Shown one piece after another: positions 32,692-40,696 of a stretch of 50,525 bases of DNA; position 1 is the stretch's first letter; every line of letters starts with the position of its first letter. This stretch comes from a virus. The position numbers and the translations under genes are program-made. The DNA lies in the IMG/VR virus record IMGVR_UViG_3300048588_000030, positions 1 to 50,525 of that record. One strand, 5' to 3'. The notes under the pieces are model-generated. The model did not search any database, was not told the DNA's origin, and worked only from the letters and a program-made list of their open reading frames with translations.

Positions 32692-34911
32692 ATGCCCATT
32701 GAAAACCCAATCATCTCCCCCATTGGCGGCCCGGTAGGTCAGGCGGAGTCTCTCCGCATAGACACACAGTCTATGGACAGAGCTATATCCACTGTCGGTG
32801 ATGTTGTGAAGAACGTCAAAATCGAGCGCCTCACGCGAGACTTCAAGGCCGAGCTGGATCAGGAAGAGTCCGCGTACATGGAAGAGCTGTACGGGCTCAT
32901 GAAGGAGCGGGACACTGTAGAGGTACTACAAGCAGAGAACTCTGTGGACGAGTCCGTGACCTCCAATCCGCAGGTCAAGGCAATGCTCAGTCGTCTCCGT
33001 GTCGAGGATACTGCCGCGTCGCAGGGAATCATTGACAGCAACCGCCTCGGGGTTCGGAAGGAGCTTATCTTCCGCGAGTACGCGGCCAAGTACCCGCGCT
33101 TGATTCCGGAGTTCCTCAAAGTGTCCTCGGCCTCTGGACTTGGTGGTACGTCCTCTCTCCAGACGCAAGAGATGGTGGACTACCTCAATGAAGGTGCTGT
33201 GGCGCGTCAGAGGGAGATCGAGGCAAGCGCTGCCAAGAGCAGCGAGTACCTCAAGGAACTGGAGAAGAACAGCCGTAAGCTTGGGCTGGAGCCGCCACCT
33301 CCCGGGTCTAGTGAGGAGGTCATGGCTGGGTGGCTTGAGCGCTATGTGGGCATGGCTTCGCAGCACGAGAAGTACATGGTTGAGACCAAGGCACACACTC
33401 TTTGGGCTAACCAGAAGGAGCGTAACGTCGAGACCATGCTGGAGCACACCAACCAGCTCGTGGTAACCCACGGAGCGACGTTCTCTGGTGAGGTCAACGG
33501 CATCATCCAAAACAGCGCCGCGCAGTTGTTTGGTGTCACTGATATTACGCAGCTTACGCAGGCTATGCAAAGCGGAGATCTGGAGAGGCTTAGTCTTACT
33601 GTAAGGCAGCAAGCTGCTGAGTGGAAGCGGAACAAGATGATTGAACTTGGTGGCCTCACTGAGGCTGGTAAGTACATCACGCAGTCCCAGTGGAACAACA
33701 TCTTTGCTGCTGCGGACCAGCAGGTGGAGGCTGCGCTTGCCATGATCGGCACAGGGCCTACTATGGACAAGATCAAGAACCTAGAGGCCGCGTCCAAGGC
33801 CCAGTGGACTGCCAAACTTCCGGCAAACTTGCGGTACACCAATGAACTTGCCGCCACTCTATCGGCCACTAATCAGGGTATATCCAACAAACTCAACGAA
33901 CAGACAGCAAACCAGCTTACCAAGTTGGCAGAGAGTTCACTACTGCCCGAGATTGCTGGTGCGCAAACTGGTAATGTTACTGGGGAACGGCGTCCTCTCA
34001 TGGATGCCACAGGTACTCCGACTCCCATTGGTGGGTGGAACGCTATGAACGCCGCAAATGTCAACCCAGCCCTTAAGACTCAGGTGGAGAAGGACAAGTT
34101 CGTAGCTGGGTATCTTGAAGGTACCGACGCACTCATCCGCAGTAACGGCAAGGGACTTCCTGAGGGGACTGATGCAAACGTGGTGCTTACTGGGGCTATG
34201 TCTCAGGTTGTTTCCACGTTCGATACGGTGGCGGATAAGGTAGCGGCTGAGAACAAGGCGGGGCGTGTGTACCTTCCGGAAGATTCCCTGATGGCTAATC
34301 TCGTGTCGTCCGCGTCGTCAGACGAATTTGGGGAGCAGTTCCAGTCCCTGTCTCCGAGGGATCAGAACATTGCTAGGGCCTCCATGAAGACGGTGCTGGA
34401 CTTTGAGACGGCGTACATCGCCAACGTGCTCAACAAGAGCCTCAATGCCTACTCAACGCAAGCCCGCGGCGACAACCGGCAGCTTACAGGAACGATGAGC
34501 GGGCTGGCCGCTGCATATGGGAATCCCGGGGGCTTTGCTCAGGAGCCCTCGTTGTCGGAGTACGCCGGAGAGGGCGAGCTGTTTGTCATGACCGTCAACA
34601 ATGACACAGGTGACATAGCGTTCTCTATCAGTAATGACATTGCTGCCAAGCTCAGTCCACGCCAGAAGCTGGAAGCTGAGCGCGAGATCCGACTCCTAAC
34701 TATGGAAAAGAGCGCTCGTATCAGCAATGCCCTTAAGGCGCAAGTGCAGATAGGCAACTACCCGTCGTACGAGGACGCCCTACTCGCGGCCACGATGGTT
34801 GAGGGGTGGCCGTCACACCTAAGTCTTGGCGCTACTGCGGCCAAGAGCGAAGAGTCTATAGGCATGGACGATATCGAGGCTACTCAGAAAAAGACAAGAG
34901 GGGAGGAGTAA
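32692..34911 (+). CDS. Internal virion protein, coiled-coil-rich
   Basis: A 739-residue protein, highly charged and helical, with several long heptad-like stretches (for example SKSSEYLKELEKNSRKLGLE-type sequence about residues 180-200). It follows the large ejection protein and precedes the lysozyme. Internal virion proteins of podoviruses form a core stack on the portal; this is probably the third. No catalytic motif is seen. Confidence 0.7.
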   Translation: MPIENPIISPIGGPVGQAESLRIDTQSMDRAISTVGDVVKNVKIERLTRDFKAELDQEESAYMEELYGLMKERDTVEVLQAENSVDESVTSNPQVKAMLSRLRVEDTAASQGIIDSNRLGVRKELIFREYAAKYPRLIPEFLKVSSASGLGGTSSLQTQEMVDYLNEGAVARQREIEASAAKSSEYLKELEKNSRKLGLEPPPPGSSEEVMAGWLERYVGMASQHEKYMVETKAHTLWANQKERNVETMLEHTNQLVVTHGATFSGEVNGIIQNSAAQLFGVTDITQLTQAMQSGDLERLSLTVRQQAAEWKRNKMIELGGLTEAGKYITQSQWNNIFAAADQQVEAALAMIGTGPTMDKIKNLEAASKAQWTAKLPANLRYTNELAATLSATNQGISNKLNEQTANQLTKLAESSLLPEIAGAQTGNVTGERRPLMDATGTPTPIGGWNAMNAANVNPALKTQVEKDKFVAGYLEGTDALIRSNGKGLPEGTDANVVLTGAMSQVVSTFDTVADKVAAENKAGRVYLPEDSLMANLVSSASSDEFGEQFQSLSPRDQNIARASMKTVLDFETAYIANVLNKSLNAYSTQARGDNRQLTGTMSGLAAAYGNPGGFAQEPSLSEYAGEGELFVMTVNNDTGDIAFSISNDIAAKLSPRQKLEAEREIRLLTMEKSARISNALKAQVQIGNYPSYEDALLAATMVEGWPSHLSLGATAAKSEESIGMDDIEATQKKTRGEE

Positions 34912-34912
34912 T

Positions 34913-35335
34913 ATGACGAAGCCCTCAAAGGAACTCTTGGAGTCCCTGAAGAAGCACGAAGGCTTCCGAGCGGAGGCGTACGTGGATACTACGGGGCACC
35001 TGACCATTGGTTATGGACAAGTGGTCGGGGAACTTAAAGTGACGGAGAAGGAAGCCGAGAAGTGGTTGCTGGATGGAATTGCTGCCAAGACCAAGGAACT
35101 TGAAACGTTCCTAGCATTCCGAAACATAGACTCCCAAGTACGAAAGGACGTACTGATTGAAATGGCGTACAACTTGGGGGTTGGCGGACTGATGAAGTTC
35201 CGCAATATGTGGGCCAGCATCAAGGCCGGAGACTACGAGGCTGCCAGTGTTCACATGCTTGATAGTCGCTGGGCGTCTCAAGTTAAGTCCAGAGCACATA
35301 CATTAGCCAACAGAATGAAGACAGGAGAGTATTGA
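34913..35335 (+). CDS. Endolysin, T4-type lysozyme (glycoside hydrolase family 24)
   Basis: A 140-residue muramidase that cuts the glycan strands of peptidoglycan at the end of infection. The catalytic pattern Glu-8aa-Asp-5aa-Thr is complete: Glu16 in KKHEGF, Asp25 in AYVDTTG and Thr31 in LTIGYG. The length is shorter than T4 lysozyme (164) but usual for phage lysozymes. There is no signal peptide or SAR segment, so it needs a holin. It starts one base after the previous stop region (GAGGAG upstream) and its stop lies five bases before the holin start. Confidence 0.92.
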   Translation: MTKPSKELLESLKKHEGFRAEAYVDTTGHLTIGYGQVVGELKVTEKEAEKWLLDGIAAKTKELETFLAFRNIDSQVRKDVLIEMAYNLGVGGLMKFRNMWASIKAGDYEAASVHMLDSRWASQVKSRAHTLANRMKTGEY

Positions 35336-35337
35336 TT

Positions 35338-35733
35338 ATGGACCCAGTAACTATTCTGACAGCGTTTATCCCAGTCATCCAAAAGGGCCTATCGGCTATC
35401 ATCAACAAGAAGCTCGGGGACAGGGATGGAGCCAAGCCTGCCACCATCGAGGAGACTGTGAAGCTTGGTGAGCTTGAGATCCGCAAGCTTGAGGCTCTGG
35501 CGTCCATCGACTCGGTGAGTGGTACATCCAAGTGGGTGTCTGACGTACGGGGTATCCAACGTCCGGTAGCCGTGGCCCTTATCCTGCTGACGTACGTGAC
35601 GTGCGTCCTCAATCCAAACACTGTTCAGGCGACTATGGATCTGGCGGCTAACCTAGCCTCGTCAGCCATGTTCTATCTGTTTGGTGATCGTACGTTAATG
35701 TACATCAGCACTCGCAAAGGAGTACAGAAGTAA
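35338..35733 (+). CDS. Holin (three-membrane-segment type)
   Basis: A 131-residue protein with ATG at 35338 and AGGAG ten bases upstream. Hydrophobic segments lie at about residues 4-20, 73-92 (PVAVALILLTYVTCVL) and 97-115 (ATMDLAANLASSAMFYLF). The last segment and a C-terminal FGDRTLMY pattern resemble the GTA/3TM holin family. It directly follows the lysozyme, so it likely makes the membrane holes that release it. A TTG two codons upstream overlaps the lysozyme stop and is a less likely start. Confidence 0.75.
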   Translation: MDPVTILTAFIPVIQKGLSAIINKKLGDRDGAKPATIEETVKLGELEIRKLEALASIDSVSGTSKWVSDVRGIQRPVAVALILLTYVTCVLNPNTVQATMDLAANLASSAMFYLFGDRTLMYISTRKGVQK

Positions 35734-36422
35734 TGTCCAAGAAAGGTTACGACCCCTACAACAAACCCGCATCCAAGCCAAAGCCGAAGGCTAGGGCGTA
35801 CAAGGCCAGCCCCAACAATCCGTACAATAACGCGGGACCGAAAGTAAAGGCCAGCTCTAGAGGCCCGACCTCATACAACGCGGCGTGGCGGCAGGGTCGT
35901 GGTAATAACGTTCGCAAAGCCATCGAGCGGGCCGGGGATCGGGCATTCATGAATAATAGCGATAAGAGCCACGTAGCTAAGGCTAGAAGCGCCGGTACGG
36001 GCATGGCCCGCAAGAACGCCGCCAAGAAAACTGCCGTGGATGCTGCCCGTAAGGCTCGCCCCTCCAAGATTGGCTGGGCCAAGGCCGGTGGAGCCAAGAT
36101 TAAGGGCTCTGCTGTGAAGTGGGGTACTGCTGGCGCCAAGAAAGCGGCAGTCTCTACACTGGGCGGATACGCCAAGGGTCTCGCTTCTGTTGCAGGAGCG
36201 GCTGTTGGTAGGGCCTCAGCAGTGGCTACTGCTGGGCAGTTGGGCTATATGGCAGGCACGGCCCTGAACAAGAAATACAACATCAGTGGTCGTATCGTGG
36301 ACAAGTCTGCGCCTACGTATAATCCCAACGCCAAAGGGCGCACCGCAACATTGCATAGCGGTGGAGTGTACAAGAATGCTGCCCTTCAGCGGCACGAAAC
36401 TAGACAGAAGAAGAAAAAGTAG
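35733..36422 (+). CDS. Lys/Ala-rich basic protein at the end of the late operon
   Basis: A 229-residue, very basic protein (Lys, Arg, Ala, Gly, Asn). The N-terminal 60 residues are Pro/Asn-rich, and the middle contains a run like KKTAVDAARKARPSKIGWAK. A hydrophobic helix (LASVAGAAVGRASAVATAG, about 150-168) may insert in membrane. Its stop lies 30 bases before the terminator. It could be a DNA-condensing or internal virion protein, or a lysis-related cationic protein; the sequence does not decide. Confidence 0.6.
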   Translation: MSKKGYDPYNKPASKPKPKARAYKASPNNPYNNAGPKVKASSRGPTSYNAAWRQGRGNNVRKAIERAGDRAFMNNSDKSHVAKARSAGTGMARKNAAKKTAVDAARKARPSKIGWAKAGGAKIKGSAVKWGTAGAKKAAVSTLGGYAKGLASVAGAAVGRASAVATAGQLGYMAGTALNKKYNISGRIVDKSAPTYNPNAKGRTATLHSGGVYKNAALQRHETRQKKKK

Positions 36423-36451
36423 TATAAGCTAGAGGATAGTATCCCTAGTAT

Positions 36452-36481
36452 GACGCCCCCTTTACGGGGGCGTCTCTTTTT
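36452..36481 (+). terminator. Rho-independent terminator of the late operon
   Basis: A 9-bp perfect stem GACGCCCCC/GGGGGCGTC with loop TTTAC and TCTTTTTCT behind it. It ends the rightward transcription 30 bases after the last plus-strand gene. Confidence 0.92.
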
Positions 36482-36547
36482 CTAAACAGGCTGTAGCAGC
36501 AGCCATACCAGAACTGAGAACAGGAACCATCCTCGTAGGTTAATCAT
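36482..36547 (-). CDS. Possible 21-residue membrane micropeptide
   Basis: A frame of 21 codons starts at ATG 36547, overlapping the stop of the FmdB-like gene by four bases (ATGA), and ends at TAG 36482, just short of the late terminator. The peptide is almost wholly hydrophobic with one Arg near the start (MINLRGWFLFSVLV, then WLLLQPV), the form of a single-span micropeptide. It has no clear ribosome site and would depend on coupling to the upstream gene. It may be real or chance. Confidence 0.35.
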   Translation of the reverse strand: MINLRGWFLFSVLVWLLLQPV

Positions 36548-36789
36548 TTCTTGCTCTTGTAGTTGTTCGGAACTACACTCCGTATAGGCTCGGTTAGGTA
36601 GTCGTGGAAGGTGTCTAGCCGGTCATACGGGCTTGCCGCCTTGTATCGTGGCGGGGCTTTCGTAAAGATCTTGGTAACGTGACAACTCCCACACTGCGGA
36701 CACTGGGGAGTCTCGGTTTCCTCACGTATCCATAGTTCAAACGTCTCGGAACACTCACCACAATAGTAGTCAAACACTTTCAGACTCAT
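36544..36789 (-). CDS. FmdB-like zinc ribbon protein
   Basis: An 81-residue protein of the FmdB/YP_ zinc ribbon type: YYCGEC at residues 8-13 and CPQCGS at 30-35 make the four-Cys zinc site, flanked by F-E-L and K-I-F-T-K as usual in the family. Many phages carry a single-domain version of unknown role, perhaps in transcription control. The ATG overlaps the stop of the upstream gene by four bases. Confidence 0.75.
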   Translation of the reverse strand: MSLKVFDYYCGECSETFELWIREETETPQCPQCGSCHVTKIFTKAPPRYKAASPYDRLDTFHDYLTEPIRSVVPNNYKSKK

Positions 36790-36971
36790 GGCTTATCTGG
36801 CTCCATGTTCCACCCGGCTGCCTTGGCTTGCGCTGCCCGGAGGGTGTCCCACACGTCTGGGTCAGCCCCGTGACACACACGCTTGACGTACTCAGTAGCC
36901 GCTGGTGTTCCTTCCTTCAGTTTCTTGTCCCGCAGTATGCCGATCACTCGTTCCGCTATTTTTGGGTGCAT
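36786..36971 (-). CDS. Small uncharacterised protein
   Basis: A 61-residue protein with ATG at 36971 and AGAGGG upstream. It is charged and helical (KIAERVIGILRDKKLKEG). Lying between the metallophosphoesterase and the zinc ribbon genes, it belongs to the same minus-strand operon. No family is recognised. Confidence 0.6.
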   Translation of the reverse strand: MHPKIAERVIGILRDKKLKEGTPAATEYVKRVCHGADPDVWDTLRAAQAKAAGWNMEPDKP

Positions 36972-36988
36972 CCTACCTTGCCCTCTTT

Positions 36989-37747
36989 TTATTTGAGTAA
37001 TTTACGAAGCTTGCCTAGTGAGATGGGGGACCAGTTAAACCTACCAACCTTGTAGTGGTCGAGCAGCACTATACCGCGCCAGTAAGACGTAATACTACCC
37101 AAAGCGTAGTCATCAATGTGCTCAAAGAAGCAACCCACATTGAGCGCCTGATTGAGGTGAGCAGACCCGTGCCTATGTACGGCCACCGACGCAAGCTTAT
37201 GAGTATGCCCGAATACAACGCTATGCTGATAAATTGCGAGACTGCGATTACAAGCGTTAACCCCACCAACAGGTTTTCCAGACTCATTAATTGGAACATG
37301 GGTGAAATGTACCCCCTTATAGTTGAAGTGCTCCTTATACGGCACGTGCGTCCAATGCTCGATATCTAGATCCTTACGATAGTCAACCGCTCCATCAAAC
37401 AGGGGCTGCAGATCCAAGTAGCGCCACAGCCTCTCCTCGTGGTTGCCCTCGGTCAGGATGTAATCTTTGCATCGATGTCCACCGTTGTCGTCCATGAGCT
37501 GCAAGAATCGCTTTCCTGCGTCGATGTCCTTCTGGTAGCGCCGCCCCTCCATCTTCTTCCGCTTGTCCTTGTCCCACGCTGACAAGGAATCAAACGTCAT
37601 AAGATCCCCAATGAACACTACCCGCTTTGGGCGAAGATCATCAATAGCCATGCCAAGCAGCTTGGCGCGGCTCAGATCTTGCCCAGCAGATACATGCACA
37701 TCCCCAACTACCAGTGTCAGATCATCTGACTTTAGAAGCTTATTCAT
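36989..37747 (-). CDS. Calcineurin-like metallophosphoesterase
   Basis: A 252-residue enzyme with all main motifs of the family: GDVHVS (Asp16, His18), GDLMTFD, GNHEER and GHTH, which together bind two metal ions. Family members cleave phosphodiesters or phosphomonoesters, including nucleotides and nucleic acids. I start it at ATG 37747; an upstream TTG would overlap the previous gene more deeply. It overlaps the SLOG-domain gene by eight bases. Neighbours work on nucleotides or DNA, so a nucleotide or DNA-end phosphatase role is likely, but the substrate is not visible. Confidence 0.85.
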   Translation of the reverse strand: MNKLLKSDDLTLVVGDVHVSAGQDLSRAKLLGMAIDDLRPKRVVFIGDLMTFDSLSAWDKDKRKKMEGRRYQKDIDAGKRFLQLMDDNGGHRCKDYILTEGNHEERLWRYLDLQPLFDGAVDYRKDLDIEHWTHVPYKEHFNYKGVHFTHVPINESGKPVGGVNACNRSLAIYQHSVVFGHTHKLASVAVHRHGSAHLNQALNVGCFFEHIDDYALGSITSYWRGIVLLDHYKVGRFNWSPISLGKLRKLLK

Positions 37748-38123
37748 GGAACAAGAAGTCCGGGTGAGCCGCGGCGCCTCCAATAAAGCGCACGGGCACT
37801 CCAGCCCAGTTGGCCCGCCTCACCATATCAGCCGTCCCTCTTCCTCCCGGAAACGCCACAACAAGATCTATCCCCAACTCCAGCATCCTCTCGTTCCGAG
37901 CTATTCCAGCGTAGTTGCCCAACTTATTCCAGTTAGCGGGGCACATGATCTCTTGCACGCCCCGCAGCCTAGCCCACTTACCTGCCAGACTATGTGCGCC
38001 TGTAGAGTTGCCGTGAATGATACAGGTAACATGGGGGGAGTTCTCTAGAGCAACGTCATCCAATGCACTGAACACGCAGACCTCGTCCGTGTAGTCCCTA
38101 CCTCCGCACACAAGTACCTTCAT
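37740..38123 (-). CDS. YspA-like SLOG-family nucleotide-binding protein (DUF2493)
   Basis: A 127-residue Rossmann-like protein with the SLOG signature: MKVLVCGGRDYTD at the start, GNSTGAHSLAGKWA near the middle and VVAFPGGRGTADMV near the end. SLOG proteins bind nucleotides or ADP-ribose-type ligands and are tied to nucleotide metabolism and signalling. ATG 38123 overlaps the previous stop (ATGA). It is sandwiched between a dATP/dGTP diphosphohydrolase-like gene and the metallophosphoesterase, so a nucleotide-processing role is likely. Confidence 0.8.
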   Translation of the reverse strand: MKVLVCGGRDYTDEVCVFSALDDVALENSPHVTCIIHGNSTGAHSLAGKWARLRGVQEIMCPANWNKLGNYAGIARNERMLELGIDLVVAFPGGRGTADMVRRANWAGVPVRFIGGAAAHPDFLFHE

Positions 38124-38503
38124 CAACTACTCTCCCTTTCTACGAAGAACCACCGTGCCGGTCTATCGTCCCCTTGCTTATACGCCTTGGTGTAGTGCTC
38201 CAGCATTAGCAAGTTGGCCATCACGTGCCCCAGATGCGGCTTGCCAGATTCCGGATCAATGTCCTCCCCCATGTACCACGCTGACAGGTGGCGCAACATG
38301 CATCCGTACGGCACCGACCACGGCATACCTTTCGCCCAGTTCCATGCAGCGTACTTGTTGGCTCCGTACTCAAATACGTCCGCACAACTAGCCAGCAGAT
38401 GCAAAGGCACAAGATCCATGCGCGTCTTGTTAGCGTTAGCACGTGCACCACTACCCCACTCCGCAGACGCTATGTCCCCGATGTTGTACTTGTATACAGC
38501 CAT
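38123..38503 (-). CDS. dATP/dGTP diphosphohydrolase-like (DUF5664, MazG-related)
   Basis: A 126-residue protein of the family that includes MazZ of cyanophage S-2L. The stretch from RANANKTRMDLVPLHLL to HYTKAYKQGDDRPARW covers the helical core, with metal-binding acidic residues in FEYGANKYAAWNW and ATGEDIDPESG-like segments. MazZ-type enzymes release pyrophosphate from dATP or dGTP. ATG 38503 gives a normal-length protein; an earlier start would extend deep into the endonuclease gene, which it already overlaps by 34 bases. No PurZ is present in this window, so a link to modified purines is not supported. Confidence 0.75.
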   Translation of the reverse strand: MAVYKYNIGDIASAEWGSGARANANKTRMDLVPLHLLASCADVFEYGANKYAAWNWAKGMPWSVPYGCMLRHLSAWYMGEDIDPESGKPHLGHVMANLLMLEHYTKAYKQGDDRPARWFFVERESS

Positions 38504-38886
38504 TCCTTTGGTATCTTCCCCATTGCGAACGGAATCTCGTGTTGGCGACACCACATCGAATAGGTCGTGTTGGACACAGGACTTAGTCGATTGTCCCTCT
38601 GTAGGACTATGCGGAGATCTACCTCCGGATTCTGTTCCTTGACCGCAAGAATCTTGGTCCGGTCGTCCGATGTGAAGCGCCCCTTGCATTCCACTAATAT
38701 CCTCGTACCTGGAATACTGAAATCTGGGAGATACCATCTCGCCTTTGGTTGCCATCTCAACTTCTCCTCTGGTGGTTCGTAGCTAAGTTTGGTTCCTTTC
38801 TGAAGTGCATCTTCGTAAACATACTTCTCAAAGCCGGAACGGAAGCCTGCTTTCTTGGCCTCCAGTCGAGCAGGTCTTCGTCCCAT
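38470..38886 (-). CDS. T7 endonuclease I-like Holliday junction resolvase
   Basis: A 138-residue nuclease that cuts branched DNA and helps degrade or resolve replicating DNA. All catalytic residues line up with T7 gp3: Glu20 in SGFEKYVYED, Asp55 in YLPDFSIPG, Glu66 and Lys68 in ILVECKGRF. Length matches T7 (149). The ATG at 38886 is needed because Glu20 sits at the same distance from the start as in T7. This makes the first 130 bases overlap the membrane protein gene in another frame. Confidence 0.88.
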   Translation of the reverse strand: MGRRPARLEAKKAGFRSGFEKYVYEDALQKGTKLSYEPPEEKLRWQPKARWYLPDFSIPGTRILVECKGRFTSDDRTKILAVKEQNPEVDLRIVLQRDNRLSPVSNTTYSMWCRQHEIPFAMGKIPKEWLYTSTTSGT

Positions 38887-39173
38887 TCAAAGTCTCCTGT
38901 GTCAGTGGTTGTAGGCTTAGTGTGATACCTCTTGTGCAACAGCATAGCACAAAGGGCTCCGCTTCCCGCCGCAGCGCCTATCGTCAGCGCCAAGGGCAAC
39001 GTAAACCCCAGAGCGGCGACTTTGGCGATCACGTATACCTCAGTCAAGGCAAGTCCAAAGCTCGTCGGTATAACCATACCGTAGTTGTCGAACGCCACGT
39101 TACGCTGCTGATACGCTTTCAGGAATATGAACAGAAAGTTGGCACCAGCTACTGCGAGATAAGTGCTAATCAT
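38757..39173 (-). CDS. Membrane protein overlapping the endonuclease gene
   Basis: A 138-residue protein with three hydrophobic segments: about residues 3-20 (TYLAVAGANFLFIFL), 38-55 (FGLALTEVYVIAKVAALG) and 58-80 (LPLALTIGAAAGSGALCAML). A cytoplasmic, basic tail of about 45 residues follows; it lies in the region shared with the endonuclease frame. ATG 39173 overlaps the exonuclease stop by eight bases. No family is recognised. Possible roles are anchoring of replication or host exclusion. Confidence 0.65.
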   Translation of the reverse strand: MISTYLAVAGANFLFIFLKAYQQRNVAFDNYGMVIPTSFGLALTEVYVIAKVAALGFTLPLALTIGAAAGSGALCAMLLHKRYHTKPTTTDTGDFEWDEDLLDWRPRKQASVPALRSMFTKMHFRKEPNLATNHQRRS

Positions 39174-40002
39174 ACTTTGGTATCTCCCACCATTGGTCGG
39201 GCTCCCGTCGTATCCAGATCAAGCGCCCCATCTCAGTCATCACCTCGCGCCACTCGTCTCCATAGTAAGCTTCGTACGCCCTACTGCACGCCTCAGCGTA
39301 CTCAGCCTCAGTAGTGCACCCAGCTAGTTTCTTGGCCGCCCCAGCAGGCCCAACCCCCGGTATCCCGGGGATGTTGTCTGTGGCATCACCAGTCAACAAC
39401 TGGCACCAGAACGTGTGGTCAGCATCCTCTGGGTCTACGTAGTACGACGTGTTCTTATGGAAGTTGTAGTGCATTCCGGGAATCATATTGAGATCCTTAT
39501 CCAAGGACGCTATGATAGAGGACTCCGGATCACGTAGCCACAGCTTGTAGTGGTTTATTCCAATGTAGTCATCAGCCTCCTCTCCGTCACTGACGGCGTG
39601 ATTGTAGCTCGACATCAAGTAGTCCTTGATGGCCCGCTCGTGCGTTGGGCGGTGCGCCTTATCACGATTGCCTTTGTACTCTTTCGTCTTTGCTACGTGG
39701 TAGCGGAAGTTATCTGGTCCTGAAAGGCATATCGTTATCTCGTCTTTATTGACGTGTAAAGACTCCAGCATCGCGTAAATCGTCAGCTTAGTCGAATGAA
39801 GTGCATTTGCCAAAGGCTCGACTTCCCGATACGATTCAAGCAATGCTGGATCAAGGCGGTGGGCAGTGATGTACTCCATAGCCTCCTTTTTGTACTGGAA
39901 GCGTAGCGGTTCGCCCGCCATCGACTTCAGGTAATAGGCCGTCTTTTCCGCAGCAAACCCAGCACGGAAAACTATAATGTCACCATCTACCCACACATGC
40001 AC
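39166..40002 (-). CDS. 5'-3' exonuclease (T7 gp6-like, FEN family)
   Basis: A 278-residue enzyme that removes RNA primers and degrades DNA from 5' ends. It has an Asp at DGDII (residues 6-10), GEEADDYIG at 140-148, SLDKDLNMIPG at 166-176 and a helix-hairpin-helix GDATDNIPGIPGVGPA (205-220), which together make the FEN-type metal site and DNA grip. It starts at a GTG with AGGAGG upstream. It lies between the ssDNA-binding protein-like gene and the membrane protein gene, both overlapping or close. Confidence 0.88.
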   Translation of the reverse strand: MHVWVDGDIIVFRAGFAAEKTAYYLKSMAGEPLRFQYKKEAMEYITAHRLDPALLESYREVEPLANALHSTKLTIYAMLESLHVNKDEITICLSGPDNFRYHVAKTKEYKGNRDKAHRPTHERAIKDYLMSSYNHAVSDGEEADDYIGINHYKLWLRDPESSIIASLDKDLNMIPGMHYNFHKNTSYYVDPEDADHTFWCQLLTGDATDNIPGIPGVGPAGAAKKLAGCTTEAEYAEACSRAYEAYYGDEWREVMTEMGRLIWIRREPDQWWEIPKYD

Positions 40003-40018
40003 AGCGCGTTACCTCCTA

Positions 40019-40618
40019 TCAATACTCGTCCGGATCACCACCAGCATCCGCGTTAGTTGCTGCATTGCTCCCCTCCTCAGCCAACGCTGCAGCAATGGCT
40101 TCCGGGGCTTGCATACGACCCTTAGCCAAAGTCAGTGTCACGGCCTCCACAGCGCCCACAATCGCGTCCAGCACGGCGTTCTTCTTGGTAGGCAGGGTAA
40201 GGCCCCCGTGCGCAATAGCCAGCTCCACGACCTTTACAGCAACGTCCTGTGCGCTTGAGTAGGTCATTCGTGGAATGTCTACCTGCTGGTAGCGATTATC
40301 CTTGGCCACGTCCCTAGCTTCCTTGGCCTCCCAGTACGAGTCCCTAGACGAGGCTACCGGCACGGAGCTGCTCGGTGACGGAGCACGGCGCGGTGCAGCG
40401 TCCTCCAGCACCTCAATCGAACCAAAGTCAACGTTGCCCTTCTCGTCCGAGTTGAACTTGACTACCTTGCCCTCGGAGATACCAAAGCTCGCAGGGTTCT
40501 TCTGACCAGTACGGAACCACGCTCGGTTGCCCTCGACTTGGAACGAGTACAACGTGGCCTGCCCTCGTGGGCCATCCCACAACTTAGTCGATACTTTCTG
40601 AACTACGCCCTGTGTCAT
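40019..40618 (-). CDS. Probable single-stranded DNA-binding protein
   Basis: A 199-residue protein with a short beta-rich N-terminal domain (LYSFQVEGNRAWFRTGQKN, residues about 23-41) that could be an OB fold. A Ser/Pro-rich linker, a helical region and an acidic end (DPDEY) follow. An acidic C-terminus is typical of phage SSBs and recruits polymerase and helicase. It is next to the exonuclease and polymerase, and promoter B lies in its leader. Sequence similarity alone is not decisive. Confidence 0.6.
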   Translation of the reverse strand: MTQGVVQKVSTKLWDGPRGQATLYSFQVEGNRAWFRTGQKNPASFGISEGKVVKFNSDEKGNVDFGSIEVLEDAAPRRAPSPSSSVPVASSRDSYWEAKEARDVAKDNRYQQVDIPRMTYSSAQDVAVKVVELAIAHGGLTLPTKKNAVLDAIVGAVEAVTLTLAKGRMQAPEAIAAALAEEGSNAATNADAGGDPDEY

Positions 40619-40668
40619 AATTTATCCTCATATTATCAGGTTATAAAACTTGGCACTTGTATTATATA

Positions 40669-40694
40669 AACGTTTGAAACTCCACTTTGTGACA
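40669..40694 (-). promoter_or_regulatory. Phage-type promoter B before the ssDNA-binding protein gene
   Basis: On the minus strand TGTCACA-N15-CGTT, with TTGTCACAAA at its start and TATATAATA after the CGTT. It lies between the polymerase stop and the next start, and faces the ssDNA-binding protein gene, 51 bp away. Confidence 0.65.
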
Positions 40695-40696
40695 AA

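Noticed and set aside
35338-36422. Spanin (Rz/Rz1) pair after the lysozyme and holin
   Set aside because: The gene after the holin is Lys-rich with no lipobox or Rz-like topology.
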